Source: Hydractinia symbiolongicarpus (Eukaryota; Cnidaria; Hydrozoa; Anthoathecata; Hydractiniidae). From it: a stretch of 64,000 bases of DNA. Made by a program: the position numbers and the translations under genes. Position 1 is the stretch's first letter. Every line of letters begins with the position of its first letter. Below the pieces are notes generated by a model. The model ran no database searches, was not told the DNA's origin, and saw only the letters and a list, made by a program, of their open reading frames with translations. Positions 47,101 to 54,556 of this stretch are shown here, in pieces. The stretch covers positions 19,094,001 through 19,158,000 of the forward strand of contig NC_079878.1 of assembly GCF_029227915.1 (NCBI RefSeq). The letters run 5' to 3'.

Positions 47101-48505
47101 TTCGATGTTTACCATGCATATTTTCATCACCATTCAGTTGGTCAGCTAATGCTCTAAATAAACAGTTTCTAAAAGCAAATATATAACAAACTATATACAA
47201 TAAAGTGTTACAGTGCTGTACAATAGGAAATAGCTCATGTTCTGTTATTCAGCCAAGTCTATTTTTCTATTACAGTAATACAATATTTTCATCTGTTTGT
47301 CTGTCTGTAAAAAGTGGATTATATTTCTCAAAATTTTCTTAACACAATCTGTCAAACATCCTATAGAAAATTGTGCTATAAAACAGACAAGTTAATGACG
47401 TCATTAAAAAATTAAATCCCTATATCTCTGTAACAATTCTTCAAAAGCATTTTGAGCTCTACGCAATGCAGGTAACGGCTAAATTTTACGTCAGAATGTA
47501 AAAACGGTTATCCTATATGGACTAGTATATTAACTACGAATACTTTGGTTGAAAAAATCAATAATTAATGTTATTAGACAAATCTAAATTTTTAAAGTTT
47601 TTATAAATCCCTTTACTTATGGCCTGTTGAAAAACTGAGAATAAACACAAAAGTTTCTGAAAATATGTTATTAATAAACAAAGAGCTTTTTAAAAGATGA
47701 TCAAATATGTAATTTTTGTGAATGGCAAATTATAACAGTAAAATTTTTTTTAAATATTAGCCTCATCAGCAGCAACAAAGATACACTGTAGTTTTGCCAC
47801 CAAAATATATTTGTTGGTAATTTGAGAAACAAATCAAGTTTGAATGAAAGAAGGCTTTTTACCAGTCATTGTTAAAGTGTGGGATATACCAAGTTGCAGA
47901 TCCCAGGTTATTGGGTCATTGGAAAAAATTTCAGAGGCCTGGGATGAGCAAACAAGTGTCATTTATGCAAAAAAATTATGTTAATCAATTCACCTTTATA
48001 ATATCTATGCATTGATAAAGTTTGAATGCACATCCCTTAACAGGCCTAAAATTACTGATGGCAGAAAATGTCAAAATTTGCTATTACTTAAATATGACAT
48101 CATAATTTATGCAGCATAAATAAATCTGAAATTCTTTAAATGTGAATATCTTGAGAATGAAAAAAGCTTTTTAAAAAATTTAAAAAGACTTGTTAAACAA
48201 CTTTTTTAGCTCTATAATATAAGTCAACATCACGACATCACTATACCTTGGGTTCCCTTTAAATGTAAAATAGAAAGAAAGAAAAATATGTACCCATCAC
48301 CAGCCACATCTCTCAGTTCAAAACCTTGTGCATGCAATTGTGAATTAAAACTTTTGAAATCTCCATCTTTATTACAGTTTTTGTCACCAGGATGCTTTTT
48401 TAGTAAATTTCTTTGAGCTCTCTCATCTCGCTTACGTTCCATATCATTTTTTCTTTGGCTAGGAGTAGTTCCGCGACCTTTTTTTGACCTTCCCTTTTTT
48501 GCCAT
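26191..48505 (-). CDS. OTUD3: OTU deubiquitinase OTUD3 (461 aa)
   Basis: Exons in transcript order: 48505-48294, 47168-47020, 41208-41109, 40518-40119, 39855-39759, 26618-26191. All have AG/GT borders, matching phases, and sum to 1,386 nt. OTU cysteine proteases remove ubiquitin chains. The N-terminus is basic (KRDERAQRNL). The OTU domain has the catalytic loop AGDGNCLFRA split by intron 1 (Asp70, Cys73), then FGTFGGNDSIVAFARYN, VIIHQFN, and LAYHSYQHYSSVR with the catalytic His182. A 97-bp exon (residues 288-320, ADYIRKCLVENKMNQDATL) resembles the UBA domain of OTUD3. The last exon encodes a Lys/Arg-rich tail (LSNRQRKELAKQNRKKRR). Joining the last exon across a 13-kb intron rests on phase and this OTUD3-like tail, so it is less certain than exons 1-5. 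Human OTUD3 is about 400 aa. Introns 2 and 5 are loaded with mobile elements, and an unrelated gene lies in intron 5 on the other strand. Confidence 0.88.
27058..27430 (+). mobile_element. Left-end remnant of the TTAA/AGCTTACC element
   Basis: TTAA (27058-27061) followed by AGCTTACCTCTCACTTC matches the left terminus of the element at 35522, and the next ~60 bp stay similar. A weak CTAAGTGGG near 27413 may be the decayed right end. The 33-bp minisatellite begins about 55 bp further on. Confidence 0.55.
27486..28820 (+). repeat. 33-bp minisatellite, about 40 copies
   Basis: Unit of 33 bp containing GTTTATTTAAGGCGACATTC and an AAGGGAGAACAG-type tail. Three variable sites define subtypes (GAGAAC, GACAAC, GAGAAT/AAGAAT), which occur in blocks. 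The last ~8 units alternate between AAGGAAGAATAG and AAGGGAGAATAG, a dimeric higher-order pattern. Since 33 is 11 codons and no frame of the unit has a stop on several readings, ORFs of ~470 codons appear on both strands; these are artefacts. On the - strand (sense of OTUD3) each unit contains AATAAA. Confidence 0.98.
28821..30581. other. OTUD3 intron 5, spacer before the nested gene
   Basis: No gene recognised. A short direct repeat (AGACCGGGGGAG at about 29577 and 29597) is the only structure noted. The last few hundred bases should contain the promoter and 5' UTR of the 703-aa gene; an in-frame stop at 30546 precedes its ATG. Confidence 0.45.
30582..32693 (+). CDS. Intronless 703-aa disordered protein, putatively N-myristoylated
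   Basis: A single uninterrupted frame of 2,112 nt. The first ATG after an in-frame stop (30546) is 30582, with A at -3 and G at +4. The protein begins MGNDASTEVKG; Gly2 with Ser/Thr at position 6-7 is a good N-myristoyltransferase signal, suggesting membrane attachment. Most of the chain is low-complexity, rich in Ser, Arg, Lys and Asn, with repeated RSxS-type sites (SRSSSLR, KRSNTFSSS, IRSQSMNT, VHRSNSAE) that look like basophilic-kinase or 14-3-3 sites. A mid-region segment (FKFQHRREYFDSWLKDQ, about residue 355) may be helical. The C-terminus (about 655-691: VMSDLKELRKQDVRLARQL, then IGLGKSIKEFKHQ) matches the spacing of the FAM89/FAM167 helix (L..LR..D..L..QL..L..SI..K). It ends acidic (SSSEDDTEPE). 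It lies inside OTUD3 intron 5 on the opposite strand; AATAAA is 137 bp after the stop. Possibly an adaptor; function not known. Confidence 0.85.
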   Translation: MGNDASTEVKGDGKRKREGGLSRSSSLRVNRTPAQQNFALRKDFDGPTISSVTSNLPILKRSNTFSSSGSFSRPNIYSNKTTTDLTTSIIEENKRSEMNKLNSDRLNEMSIADDIVEGEIKHEEYILRQDVGYKTNLTSTELRQEGTTSQVVTTTASSSPFPSIITHESNEITTKKYEEKITPPIDRHRANSLDFTLPYKSRENKTSGDCSQVASDMTIKKNVDSKMLFNKEESVRKLSTSERRKKNVIRSQSMNTHGTRPKVTVHRSNSAEKDDMLIKQNSSAPTSNDGRSRRISDSCLLKEQHIKRSEQFTQMLKQYQRPEQRNKKLSTYGLGVITETTREETDGKKFKFQHRREYFDSWLKDQSDRINELSQAVKGDSENINRLRASFRERALRSPQKNLLPRRPNSVKLPRRKNNMYAQNIASSPESESDDSFLESLRLRKQELDQNGNKIRPKDPLKKQLSDTLILVDKSFKPKYEPMPRKDGIRFSKPTSTSYNNGANNVAVVKPMCFQNDELDSVKETTLIANYVTSVQYHTLPESLICNNSTLLYISDKQNILAEEKSLASQNKQPVDGKYICSDLINKESDNCALRNTECNIVNPLNEKLCSNVNRDKNTKNDNHEIHKHEINSPNISAETDNKSHNSFCSVYHITESLSKVMSDLKELRKQDVRLARQLIGLGKSIKEFKHQQSSSEDDTEPE
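32830..32835 (+). terminator. AATAAA polyadenylation signal of the 703-aa gene
   Basis: Canonical hexamer 137 bp after the stop codon, in the expected strand and range. Confidence 0.6.
32836..35520. other. OTUD3 intron 5, gene-free stretch
   Basis: 2.7 kb of AT-rich sequence. A small palindrome with two CACGTG cores (TATCACGTGACTATCACGTG, starting near 33110) is the only motif noted. The short frames here show no splice-flanked or conserved features. Confidence 0.5.
35522..37229. mobile_element. TTAA-flanked TIR element, copy 1 (about 1.7 kb)
   Basis: Left end TTAA then AGCTTACCTCCCACTTC; right end reads AAGTGGGAGGTAAGCT then TTAA. The terminal inverted repeats are about 27 bp with one or two mismatches. 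TTAA at both ends suggests a piggyBac-type target duplication, although it could also be part of the TIR. Subterminal regions mirror each other: CCGGGAGATGACGTCA (reverse strand, near 35720) and CCGGGAGTTGACGTCA (37004-37018), each followed inward or outward by an ATGGCG core (AAGATGGCG at about 37060). No transposase frame was found, so it is non-autonomous. Related copies are at 42298 and 27058. Confidence 0.72.
37230..38119. other. OTUD3 intron 5, spacer
   Basis: No gene or element recognised. The phrase TCAGTGAAAATATGCTACTAG (as far as 38095) has a related copy near 61015-61032, so part of this belongs to an unnamed dispersed repeat. Confidence 0.4.
38122..38967. mobile_element. Foldback-like MITE with nested inverted repeats
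   Basis: Outer inverted repeat: AACCAGTCAGGGAGAACTGA near 38122 against TCAGTTCTCCCTGACTGTTAA near 38945, both with an ATTAGCCTGTAA-type phrase just inside. An inner inverted pair lies at TATATAGATGAGTTGCG (about 38472) and CGCAACTCATCTATATA (about 38716). AT-rich, no coding potential. No clear target duplication seen. It lies in OTUD3 intron 5. Confidence 0.6.
38968..39758. other. OTUD3 intron 5, 5' portion
   Basis: Intronic, AT-rich. A small cluster of TAGCTAGC-type words occurs near 39330-39380. No coding exon could be fitted between the UBA-like exon and 26618, although a short one here cannot be excluded. Confidence 0.4.
42021..42297 (+). repeat. 40-bp minisatellite, seven copies
   Basis: Seven units of exactly 40 bp starting at 42021, 42061, 42101, 42141, 42181, 42221 and 42261 (the last truncated). 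Each contains TTTCTTGTCGTGGTATTGTT and GCTGAAG plus a TTAGTGAGA tail, with only a few substitutions. The array ends where the TTAA of the second TIR element begins. It lies in OTUD3 intron 2. Confidence 0.95.
42298..43696. mobile_element. TTAA-flanked TIR element, copy 2 (about 1.4 kb)
   Basis: Left TTAA (42298-42301) and AGCTT are retained, but the left TIR is then interrupted. From about 42340 the sequence follows copy 1 closely (CAGTTTGACGTCATCTC, GTTGCCGCAAAA). The right end is GCGGGAGGTAAGCT followed by GTAA, a mutated TTAA. It carries one TGACGTCA at 42356; the right-hand site is altered (GTTGACAGTAC). Shorter and more decayed than copy 1; no coding capacity. Confidence 0.68.
43903..44640 (+). 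mobile_element. Helitron-like unit A (738 bp)
   Basis: Begins TCTCTTATAATAATACGC and ends with the hairpin GTGGATTTTTCCAC, then GGGCTTTATCGA and CTAG (44637-44640). A 5' TC and a 3' hairpin about 10 nt before CTRR match Helitron ends. No Rep/helicase coding. Contains TGACGTCA at 44240 and 44557. The next unit starts at the following base. Confidence 0.68.
44641..45377 (+). mobile_element. Helitron-like unit B (737 bp)
   Basis: Starts TCTATATAATAATACGC directly after the CTAG of unit A and ends at CTAG 45374-45377 with the same hairpin. It is nearly colinear with unit A over its whole length, so this is a head-to-tail tandem. Contains TGACGTCA at 44977 and 45294. Confidence 0.7.
45378..45607 (+). 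mobile_element. Helitron-like unit C (230 bp, internally deleted)
   Basis: Starts TCTATATAATAATACGCCAG and ends with hairpin (GTGGATTTCTCCAC), then GGGCCTTATCGA and CTAG at 45604-45607. The middle of units A and B is missing. Its last 84 bp form the left arm of a perfect palindrome. Confidence 0.7.
45520..45697. repeat. Perfect 84-bp inverted repeat (palindrome)
   Basis: Left arm 45520-45603, 10-bp loop CTAGATAAGG, right arm 45614-45697, no mismatches seen. The left arm is the 3' end of Helitron-like unit C; the right arm is the same end inverted. A third copy in the left-arm orientation lies at 46618-46701. Confidence 0.95.
45608..46970. mobile_element. Rearranged Helitron-like cluster with inverted segments
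   Basis: Contains a further 5' part (ATAATAATACGCCAGTTCCG at about 45988) and a 3' end at CTAG 46967-46970. Between them are inverted duplicates: 45614-45747 matches 46568-46701 in reverse, and 45759-45798 matches 46759-46798 in reverse. A direct copy of the 45454-45515 segment occurs at about 46708. The cluster ends 50 bp downstream of the OTUD3 exon 2 splice donor (47019), inside intron 2. Confidence 0.7.
47262..47525 (+). mobile_element. Short decayed Helitron-like remnant
   Basis: Contains GTCTGTCTGTAAAAAGTGGATT, a TGACGTCA at 47396-47403, CTCTACGCAATGCAGGTAAC and a terminal CTAG at 47522-47525. The hairpin is lost. It lies in OTUD3 intron 1, on the other side of exon 2 from the main cluster. 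Confidence 0.5.
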
Positions 48506-49297
48506 CTTTAAATAAAAACTTGGAAGTTTTTCAAAAGTCAATACATTTGTTTTTTTGTTTCATTTAGTATTGGATATTCTTTAAAACCAATTTCAACCAT
48601 TCTACAAAAAAAATCATAATCGATGAGTGATATTTTACATAACCAATTAGCCACAATAATATAGATAGATAGATAGATTGATGTGCATATTTTACATGGC
48701 TACCCTCACAAATATCCAAATATACCCTGTCTATTATTAATATAGCTACTGTTTTGCAAGACACTCTTCTGTGTAACAAGAACACTAATAAAAAAACAGA
48801 GTGACCATATAAAATTTAATTCTAATTCTAGATATTCTAGTACCTTTTCAAGTATATTTTTCAGTTTGAAGTACCATAATAATTGGAATTAGTGCTCGAC
48901 ATCATTCAAGCAACCCTTTCGAAATTAGTGCCCATGTAAATGCCACAGAGCTCAATAATCACCAAATTTATTAGAGAAAATCTAACAAATTTAAAAAACA
49001 ACACACCAGATTTTGGTGTGTTGTTTTTCTCTTACAATTTTCCAGTAGGACTTGGTGCCTAGCTAGCTTTCCACTGTGAAAAAACTTTTTCCTGGAAAAG
49101 GGAGATGTGAATGGTGGGCTGTGGAAAAAATATTGCCTGGCAAAAGTTGTTTATTGCAAGTTCCCCATGCAGAATTCTTTTGACTTGACAAAAGTGTCAA
49201 CTAGCCCAAAAACAGTCAGAGCTATCATAGGGAATTTTTCAAAACAAAAATAATGCTTTTCATCCCATAATCTCTTCACTTTTCTATACTTGACCAA
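48506..49297. other. OTUD3 5' flank
   Basis: Promoter-side region of OTUD3. It holds a short TAGA microsatellite (48660-48675), one copy of a ~60-bp dispersed phrase beginning GATGTGCATATTTTACATGG (about 48679-48738) that recurs at 57587, and a perfect hairpin at 48994-49028 (arms AAAAACAACACACCA, loop GATTT). No TATA box assigned. Confidence 0.55.
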
Positions 49298-49302
49298 ATT
49301 AT

Positions 49303-49510
49303 TGTTAGATTCCTGCCATATTTGTTTTTGTTTACTAATGGATAGGTCCAGACTTTTGGTGCCTGTCAAATAGAACGGTATTTGGACTACAGATGGTAGA
49401 GTTAAAAGTATAAAAGAAAAAGGACGTTTTTGTTGACTTATACATAGAAGAAGAAACCATTTTAGTATTTGTTTATTTTATTACCCCCAATCATGGCTGA
49501 AATATTTACC
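49303..49510 (+). repeat. 5' LTR of the copia element
   Basis: Begins TGTTAGATTCCTGCCATATT. Shares GGTAGAGTTAAAAGT, TTATTTTATTACCCCCAATC and ATGGCTGAAAT with the 3' LTR. Its inner end reads TTTACC where the 3' LTR has TTTACA. Confidence 0.85.
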
Positions 49511-49539
49511 CAGCACACCAATAAACCAGTGGCAGAACT

Positions 49540-50090
49540 TGATTTTCAATGGGGACGAAAGAAAATTTGAGATATGGGAAACAAGGATTTTAGGTTACAT
49601 GACATTCAAGGAACTAAAAGAAACTTTAGTTGGAACTAGTAGTAGTGCAATTGATTCAGATAAAATTGAACTTGCATTTGCTGAACTCATACAATCTCTA
49701 TAGATGAACGTGCTTTGTCAATGGTCATTCGTGAAGCAAAAGATGATGGAAGAAAGGCGTCCAAAATGCTAGAAGATTTTTATGCTAGAAGTAGCAAACC
49801 GAGAATAATTACCCTATACAACCAACTTACAACATTGTTGTAAGTTGATGACAATGAATCACTAACTGATTATAAGGGCAGAGAAAGCTGCTGCCACATT
49901 GAGAATGTCAGTGATGTTACAGTTATGGAGTTGCCAGACAGATAGATCCTCATCACACTCTCACAGTAACTTGCAAAAGCAAAACCGTGACTAGCCTGAG
50001 TCTTTAAGTGATAATAGTAATCAGAGTCATTCTTTCGCATTCAAGATCAATGATGACTTCAGTATTAAAGGGATTCCTGCGTCCTAAACA
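49540..50090 (+). pseudogene. copia gag remnant
   Basis: A + strand frame with FEIWETRILGYMTFKELKETL resembles the N-terminal gag segment of copia elements (W..KM..YL..K.L type). It continues through an internal stop and frameshifts to about 50090, where unrelated sequence begins. No zinc knuckle seen. Confidence 0.6.
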
Positions 50091-51035
50091 AAATTTATTG
50101 TAGCCATTTAATTTTATGAGTAAAGTGCAAAAAGTAATACCTTTTTAACATATGTTATTAAGTAACCACATAACAAACCCAAATTCTTGCTGATTTTCGT
50201 CCGCCATTACAGCAGCGCAAAGCGTTTGCTTCAAATAGGCAGTGATTTTTGCTCCATTCCTCTAAAGCTTTATGACGTAACATGAAAGTAGCTTCAAGAA
50301 CAGCATGAGATTTTGCTGCTTATTATAATGTCAATTATTGAAACATCTATAAATATTAAGTAAATTTAAGAAGATTCGAGTTTGATATGGTTCATGTTCT
50401 CTCCTTCCAAGAACTGTTTTAAATTAATCTTGTATTCTGAGAATTTGAGACAATGAATTTATTACATCACCCACTAAAATACACTCCAACGTGTAATTTT
50501 CATTACAAAGATTAAGAAAACTGAAAAACCTCTGCGGAAAAGGGTCTATATGCTATGTCAAGCTGAGAATGTCAGTGATGTTACAGTTATGGAGTTGCCA
50601 GACATATAGATCCTCATCGCGCTCAAACAGTAACTTGCAAAAACAAAACCGTGACTAGCCTGAGTCTTTGAGTGATAATAGTAATCAGAGTCATTCTTTC
50701 GCATTCAAGATCAATGATGACTTCAGTATTAAAGGGATTCCTGCGTCCTAAACAAAATTTATTGTAGCCACTTAATTTTACGAGTAAAGTGCAAAAAGTA
50801 ATACCTTTTTAACATATGTTATTAAGTAACCACATATAACAAACCCAAATTCTTGTTGATTTTCGTCCGCCATTACAGCAGCGCAAAGCGTTTGCTTTAA
50901 TTAGGCAGTGATTTTTGCTCCATTCCTCTAAAGCTTTATGACGTAACATAAAAGTAGCTTTAAGAACAGCGTGGGATTTTGCTGCTTATTATAACGTCAA
51001 TTATTGAAACATCTATAAATACTAAGTAAATTTAA
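49901..51035 (+). repeat. Direct duplication with 664-bp period inside the copia element
   Basis: 49901-50375 and 50565-51035 are near-identical, differing by scattered substitutions and one or two small indels. The repeat includes the end of the gag remnant and the adjoining foreign sequence, so it formed after that sequence had joined the element. Between the copies lie about 190 bp, the end of which (ATGCTATGTCAAGCT) recurs after copy 2 (51037-51051). Confidence 0.9.
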
Positions 51036-51166
51036 GATGCTATGTTAAGCTGGCTCGGAATGCCAAAACGTTTAAGCGCTAGAAACACAATCGGGTGAAA
51101 CGAGTCAAATTTAGTAGGAAAAATTATAAAAATTAGTAAAAACAAGGGAGGTAGGAAAAACAAGCT

Positions 51167-51648
51167 ATGCCGTTTTGCGTTGCTGGTAACTGCAATAACC
51201 AGCCAGAAAACAACAAGAAAGTGTCCTTCCATAGTTATCCAAAGGACCAGAAAGTTTTTAAACGATGGGAAGCTGCAATAGTTTGCACTGAATTATCTAA
51301 GTCCGAAAGGCTTTGTTCTGCTCATTTTGAACCTACTTGTTATGAGGGTAATGAATTTAAAAGTAGGGAGACAACATGTAGAAGGCTGAAAAAGATGCAG
51401 TGCCAATCATATTTCAGCACAAGGAGCTACCGAAGACAAGCCGTTTGTGAGAAACGAGCCGAACACTCAACAGTAATTGATTTGTTGTCAAGGTTTGATA
51501 CTAATTTTTTTACATAGTATAATTCTCTTTTTGATTACTGTAGATTATTGAAGAAGTATTGCGTGAACATCTATCACAACCAGAGATTGTCGATGACGAA
51601 ATTGAAAATATTGAGATTGAAATTAAAGACGCAGATGTAGGATATCAA
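51167..51648 (+). pseudogene. THAP-domain gene, two exons, frameshifted
   Basis: ATG at 51167 opens a clear THAP finger: MPFCVAGNCNNQPENN (first two Cys), then HSYPKDQKVFKRWEAA (invariant Trp), then SERLCSAHFEPTCYE (Cys/His pair). The domain ends near residue 70. The AVP-type motif that normally follows (DAVPIIFQHKELPK) is present but in the +1 frame, so a one-base deletion has occurred near 51392. A second exon-like block (about 51544-51648, EEVLREHLSQPEIVDDEIEN) follows a TACTGTAG acceptor and ends at GTAAGT. It sits inside the copia element, probably as part of a nested DNA-transposon insertion. THAP fingers bind DNA and often belong to transposases. Confidence 0.72.
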
Positions 51649-52320
51649 GTAAGTATAGTACGAATTTCCTTCCATGAATCTTTTTGTTTAGAAAAAATAA
51701 GTCATATTTTACTTCATTTTGCAGGTCGCCAGCACACAAGTACCAAAAATTTTTACTGTGCACTTTTATAATGTAATTTTTTCTCTCTAGCTCAATTTTA
51801 CTTCCATTCTCCACACCCTCACGGCAACCACCATAAAGAGAGCTTAGCACAATCCAAAGCAGCCCGTGTTCCCAATTTGTTGTAAGCCCACCAGGTAAAC
51901 TGGCGGTAAGCAGCGTACCTGTATGTTCTAAAATATAATTTAAGAAGTTTATTAATATGTATGAAGAGTTTGGGGTATGTTTAAACAGAAACAAACACTG
52001 TACCTATAGTTACTTTATTGCGTAACAGAAGATAAGCTCCTTCATGATCAGCTAAATTAACCACGGCGTCCAAAGTACATCGACATTAAGGCAGCCTGAA
52101 AAGAAACCAGAGTGATCGGTAATACATGCTAAAAGGAAAAAACAAATAATTTGTTTACTTCATTTTCAATGAACTGGATTCAGATCCAGTTCATTGAAAA
52201 TGAAGTAACAAAATAAGAAATGGTATATTCTCCTTAGTGGCTCGAAAGGATACGGTAAAATCTCCTCTGATGTTTTTGTGGTTGAAGAAGAAGAAGAAGT
52301 AGAACATGCTTCTGCCATTT
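51620..52320 (-). other. Possible - strand exon fragments of an unrecognised gene
   Basis: Two short readings look protein-like: TASLPGGLTTNWEHGLLWIV around 51800-51900, and from ATG at 52318 MAEACSTSSSSSTTKTSEEI followed by LPYPFEPLRR. The latter resembles the start of transposon-associated cnidarian proteins, but no continuous gene can be assembled. Low confidence. Confidence 0.25.
52155..52208. repeat. Perfect 25-bp hairpin
   Basis: Arms 52155-52179 and 52184-52208 with a 4-bp loop TCAG and no mismatches. It lies in the foreign insert within the copia element. No function assigned. Confidence 0.95.
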
Positions 52321-52596
52321 TAATATTTTTTTCTGCTAAACTCAGTTATTCACTGCCGTGCATTATTGTAATTTCTGTTCTGGTAGTATGGCTAACTTGG
52401 GTTATACTTTCTTATTACATCACACGTCTTTGGAGAGCTGGAGCAAGTGATAACAAACAAGCAGCAAGAAGGCAACAAAATGACAGGGAAGAAACCATGA
52501 ATTTGGAAATTTTGTAAGAGTATTGTGATCTTTTTGTTTACTTTTGTATTATATATTTACAAAATTCGTAATTCTTGGCGTATATTGATTTCAATA

Positions 52597-53091
52597 ATGA
52601 ACTATTGTTTGGGACGCAGAAATCCCTTTAAAATGAATGGTAGTGAGACACTTTTTGTGGATTGTGGAGCAACAACCCATATGTTACTTGAAGCTAGTTT
52701 ACCCAAACACTTATGGACATATGTCGTTATGGCTGCTACACATATTTGAAATCGTTGTTTTGTAGACCGCATCAGAGAAACACCATATATGGTATTATCA
52801 CCAGACTAAAACCTGACATCTCTAAATTACATATTTTTGGAACAATATGTTATGCATTTTTCCATGATAAAAAAAAAACTGGACCCAAGAAGCTGTACAG
52901 GAATTTTTGTTGGGCATGACAAGGAGAGTCCAGCGTATCTAGTTTACTATCCCGAAAGCAGGACTGCATCAAGACATAGACTTGTGATATTTACAGAAAA
53001 ATTCAATGTTGAAGAGTCAAACACAGCCATTAGCAATGACTTATTTTTAACTGAAGCCAATACTAAACGAAGCAGTTCGAAGAAGAAGTAG
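52597..53091 (+). pseudogene. copia protease/integrase remnant
   Basis: A protease-like active-site phrase (FVDCGATTHM) is followed within a few codons by integrase C-terminal sequence (EASLPKHLWTY, then SKLHIFGT, GIFVGHDKESPAYLVY), so the protease end and the integrase catalytic core are deleted. Interrupted by stops and frame changes. Confidence 0.72.
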
Positions 53092-53229
53092 TTCAGAACA
53101 AAGTGAGGACCCAGAGGGTAATCCTGAGACTCTATATCTAACTAGAGAATGTAAAGCTCCGACAAGATATGCTGATTATCACTCTAGTGATTTTGAAGAA
53201 ACCGAATATGATTGTTCTTATCTGAATGT

Positions 53230-53760
53230 TCAAAACACATACAATGAAGCCGTTCAACAAGATGACGCAGATCAATGGATAATTATGATGGAATAAGAGA
53301 TCAACTTTTTGAAGTTCAACAATACATTTACCGAGACACTACTACCCAAAAATAAGCAAGCAGTTGGAGGAAAATTGGTGTACACCATCAAAGGAATTTC
53401 AAGCAACCCAATTTACAAAGCGCGTTATGTAGCAAAAGGATTCAGTCAAAAAGAAGGAAGAGATTACTCAGAAACTTTCTCACCAACTGCAAGAATGGAA
53501 GCCATCAGCACTTTACTACAGGTAGCTGTTCAAGAAGATTGGAACATTCATTAAATTGACGTTAAGAGAGCATATTTATTTACCAATCAAATAGAATGTG
53601 AAGTTTATGTTCAACCGGCTCCTGGATATGAAACAGCCAATAATGTTTGAAAGTTGAATAAATCTTTTTATGGGCTTACACAAAGTGGATGCAATTGGCA
53701 CCAATTGCTGCATGATTTTTTATGTGATATTGGTTTTGTCCAATCTCATGTCTTTCTTGG
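53230..53760 (+). pseudogene. copia reverse transcriptase remnant
   Basis: Contains the copia RT landmarks YKARYVAKGFSQKEGRDY, FSPTARMEAISTLL, then VKRAYL (a catalytic-Asp block of the usual DVK.AFL type) and KSFYGLTQSG. The YVDD-box segment is missing; sequence jumps to a later block at about 53745. Several in-frame stops. Confidence 0.78.
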
Positions 53761-54240
53761 AAATGATTTTGAGGGGGGGGTCGACTATGTCACCATGTCG
53801 CAATCCCATTACCTTTCCGATATCCTTATTTGTTTTGGTCTCAATGATTGTAAACCGAGGAATACCCCATGCGAACAAATCATGCCACATTAGATGAGAC
53901 CAGTGATTCTAAGATGACCGATAACAACACGAAACTATATGCATTTTGTGATGCCGATTGGGCTTCTTCTTTGGATAACAGAAGAAGTATTACCAGTTAT
54001 GGTATCAGCATCAATCTGAGTGGGCCACCTAAAAGTTGGAGATCAGGGAAACAAGTGTCTGTGGCACTTCCAACATGCGAAGCTGAATATATCGCCCCCT
54101 CTCTAACAGCTCAGGAGACTGCCTACCTAACAGGACTTATCAAAGATTTAAAACCACAACCAAGGCGCCTTAGCTTTATTGAAGAACCCAGTGAAACACA
54201 TGAAGGCCAAACATATCGACATCCAATACCATTATATTAG
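53760..54240 (+). pseudogene. copia RNase H remnant
   Basis: LYAFCDADWASSLDNRRSIT (53935-53994) is the first RNase H strand, followed by YGISINLSG and ALPTCEAEYIA (catalytic Glu region). The best-preserved part of the element, still truncated at 54240. Confidence 0.8.
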
Positions 54241-54387
54241 AGAATGTTTTCAACAGAATCATTCTGAAATATATACCATCCAATGAAGACAGAGCCAATA
54301 TTTTTACGAAATCGCCAAAGAAACATTTGTTCAAACACTATTTGTTCGGAGAGTAAATTTTATTGAGAACTTTACGTCAAGTGGGGG

Positions 54388-54556
54388 CGTTAGATTGCGG
54401 CCATATTTGTTTGTGTTTATTATTGGACATGTCCAGACTTTCGGTTCCAGTCAACTGGAACAGTATTCGGACTAAAGATGGTAGAGTTAAAAGTGTAAAA
54501 GAAGAGTTTAGTATACATTTATTTTATTACCCCCAATCATGGCTGAAATGTTTACA
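54388..54556 (+). repeat. 3' LTR of the copia element
   Basis: Aligned to the 5' LTR from GTTAGATT to the terminal TTTACA. The first base of its inner end is C (CGTTAG) where the 5' LTR has T. It shares ATTACCCCCAATCATGGCTG. The target duplication ATTAT follows. Confidence 0.85.

Larger units (their letters stand above)
49303..54556 (+). mobile_element. Degraded Ty1/copia-type LTR retrotransposon
   Basis: 5' LTR 49303-49510 and 3' LTR 54388-54556, outer termini TG and CA, flanked by the 5-bp target duplication ATTAT (49298-49302 and 54557-54561). The 5' LTR has about 40 extra bp. A purine tract (AAGTGGGGG) lies just before the 3' LTR. Inside, in order, are remnants of gag, protease, the integrase C-terminal part, reverse transcriptase and RNase H, the Ty1/copia order with integrase before RT. 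All frames are broken by stops, indels and large deletions. The gag-to-protease interval is filled by unrelated sequence (a duplication and a THAP gene). The element is incapable of movement. Confidence 0.88.

Noticed and set aside
52278-52517. 79-codon + strand ORF with a hydrophobic stretch
   Set aside because: It starts at GTG in a GAAGAAGAA run, has no splice or family support, and lies opposite a more plausible - strand reading.
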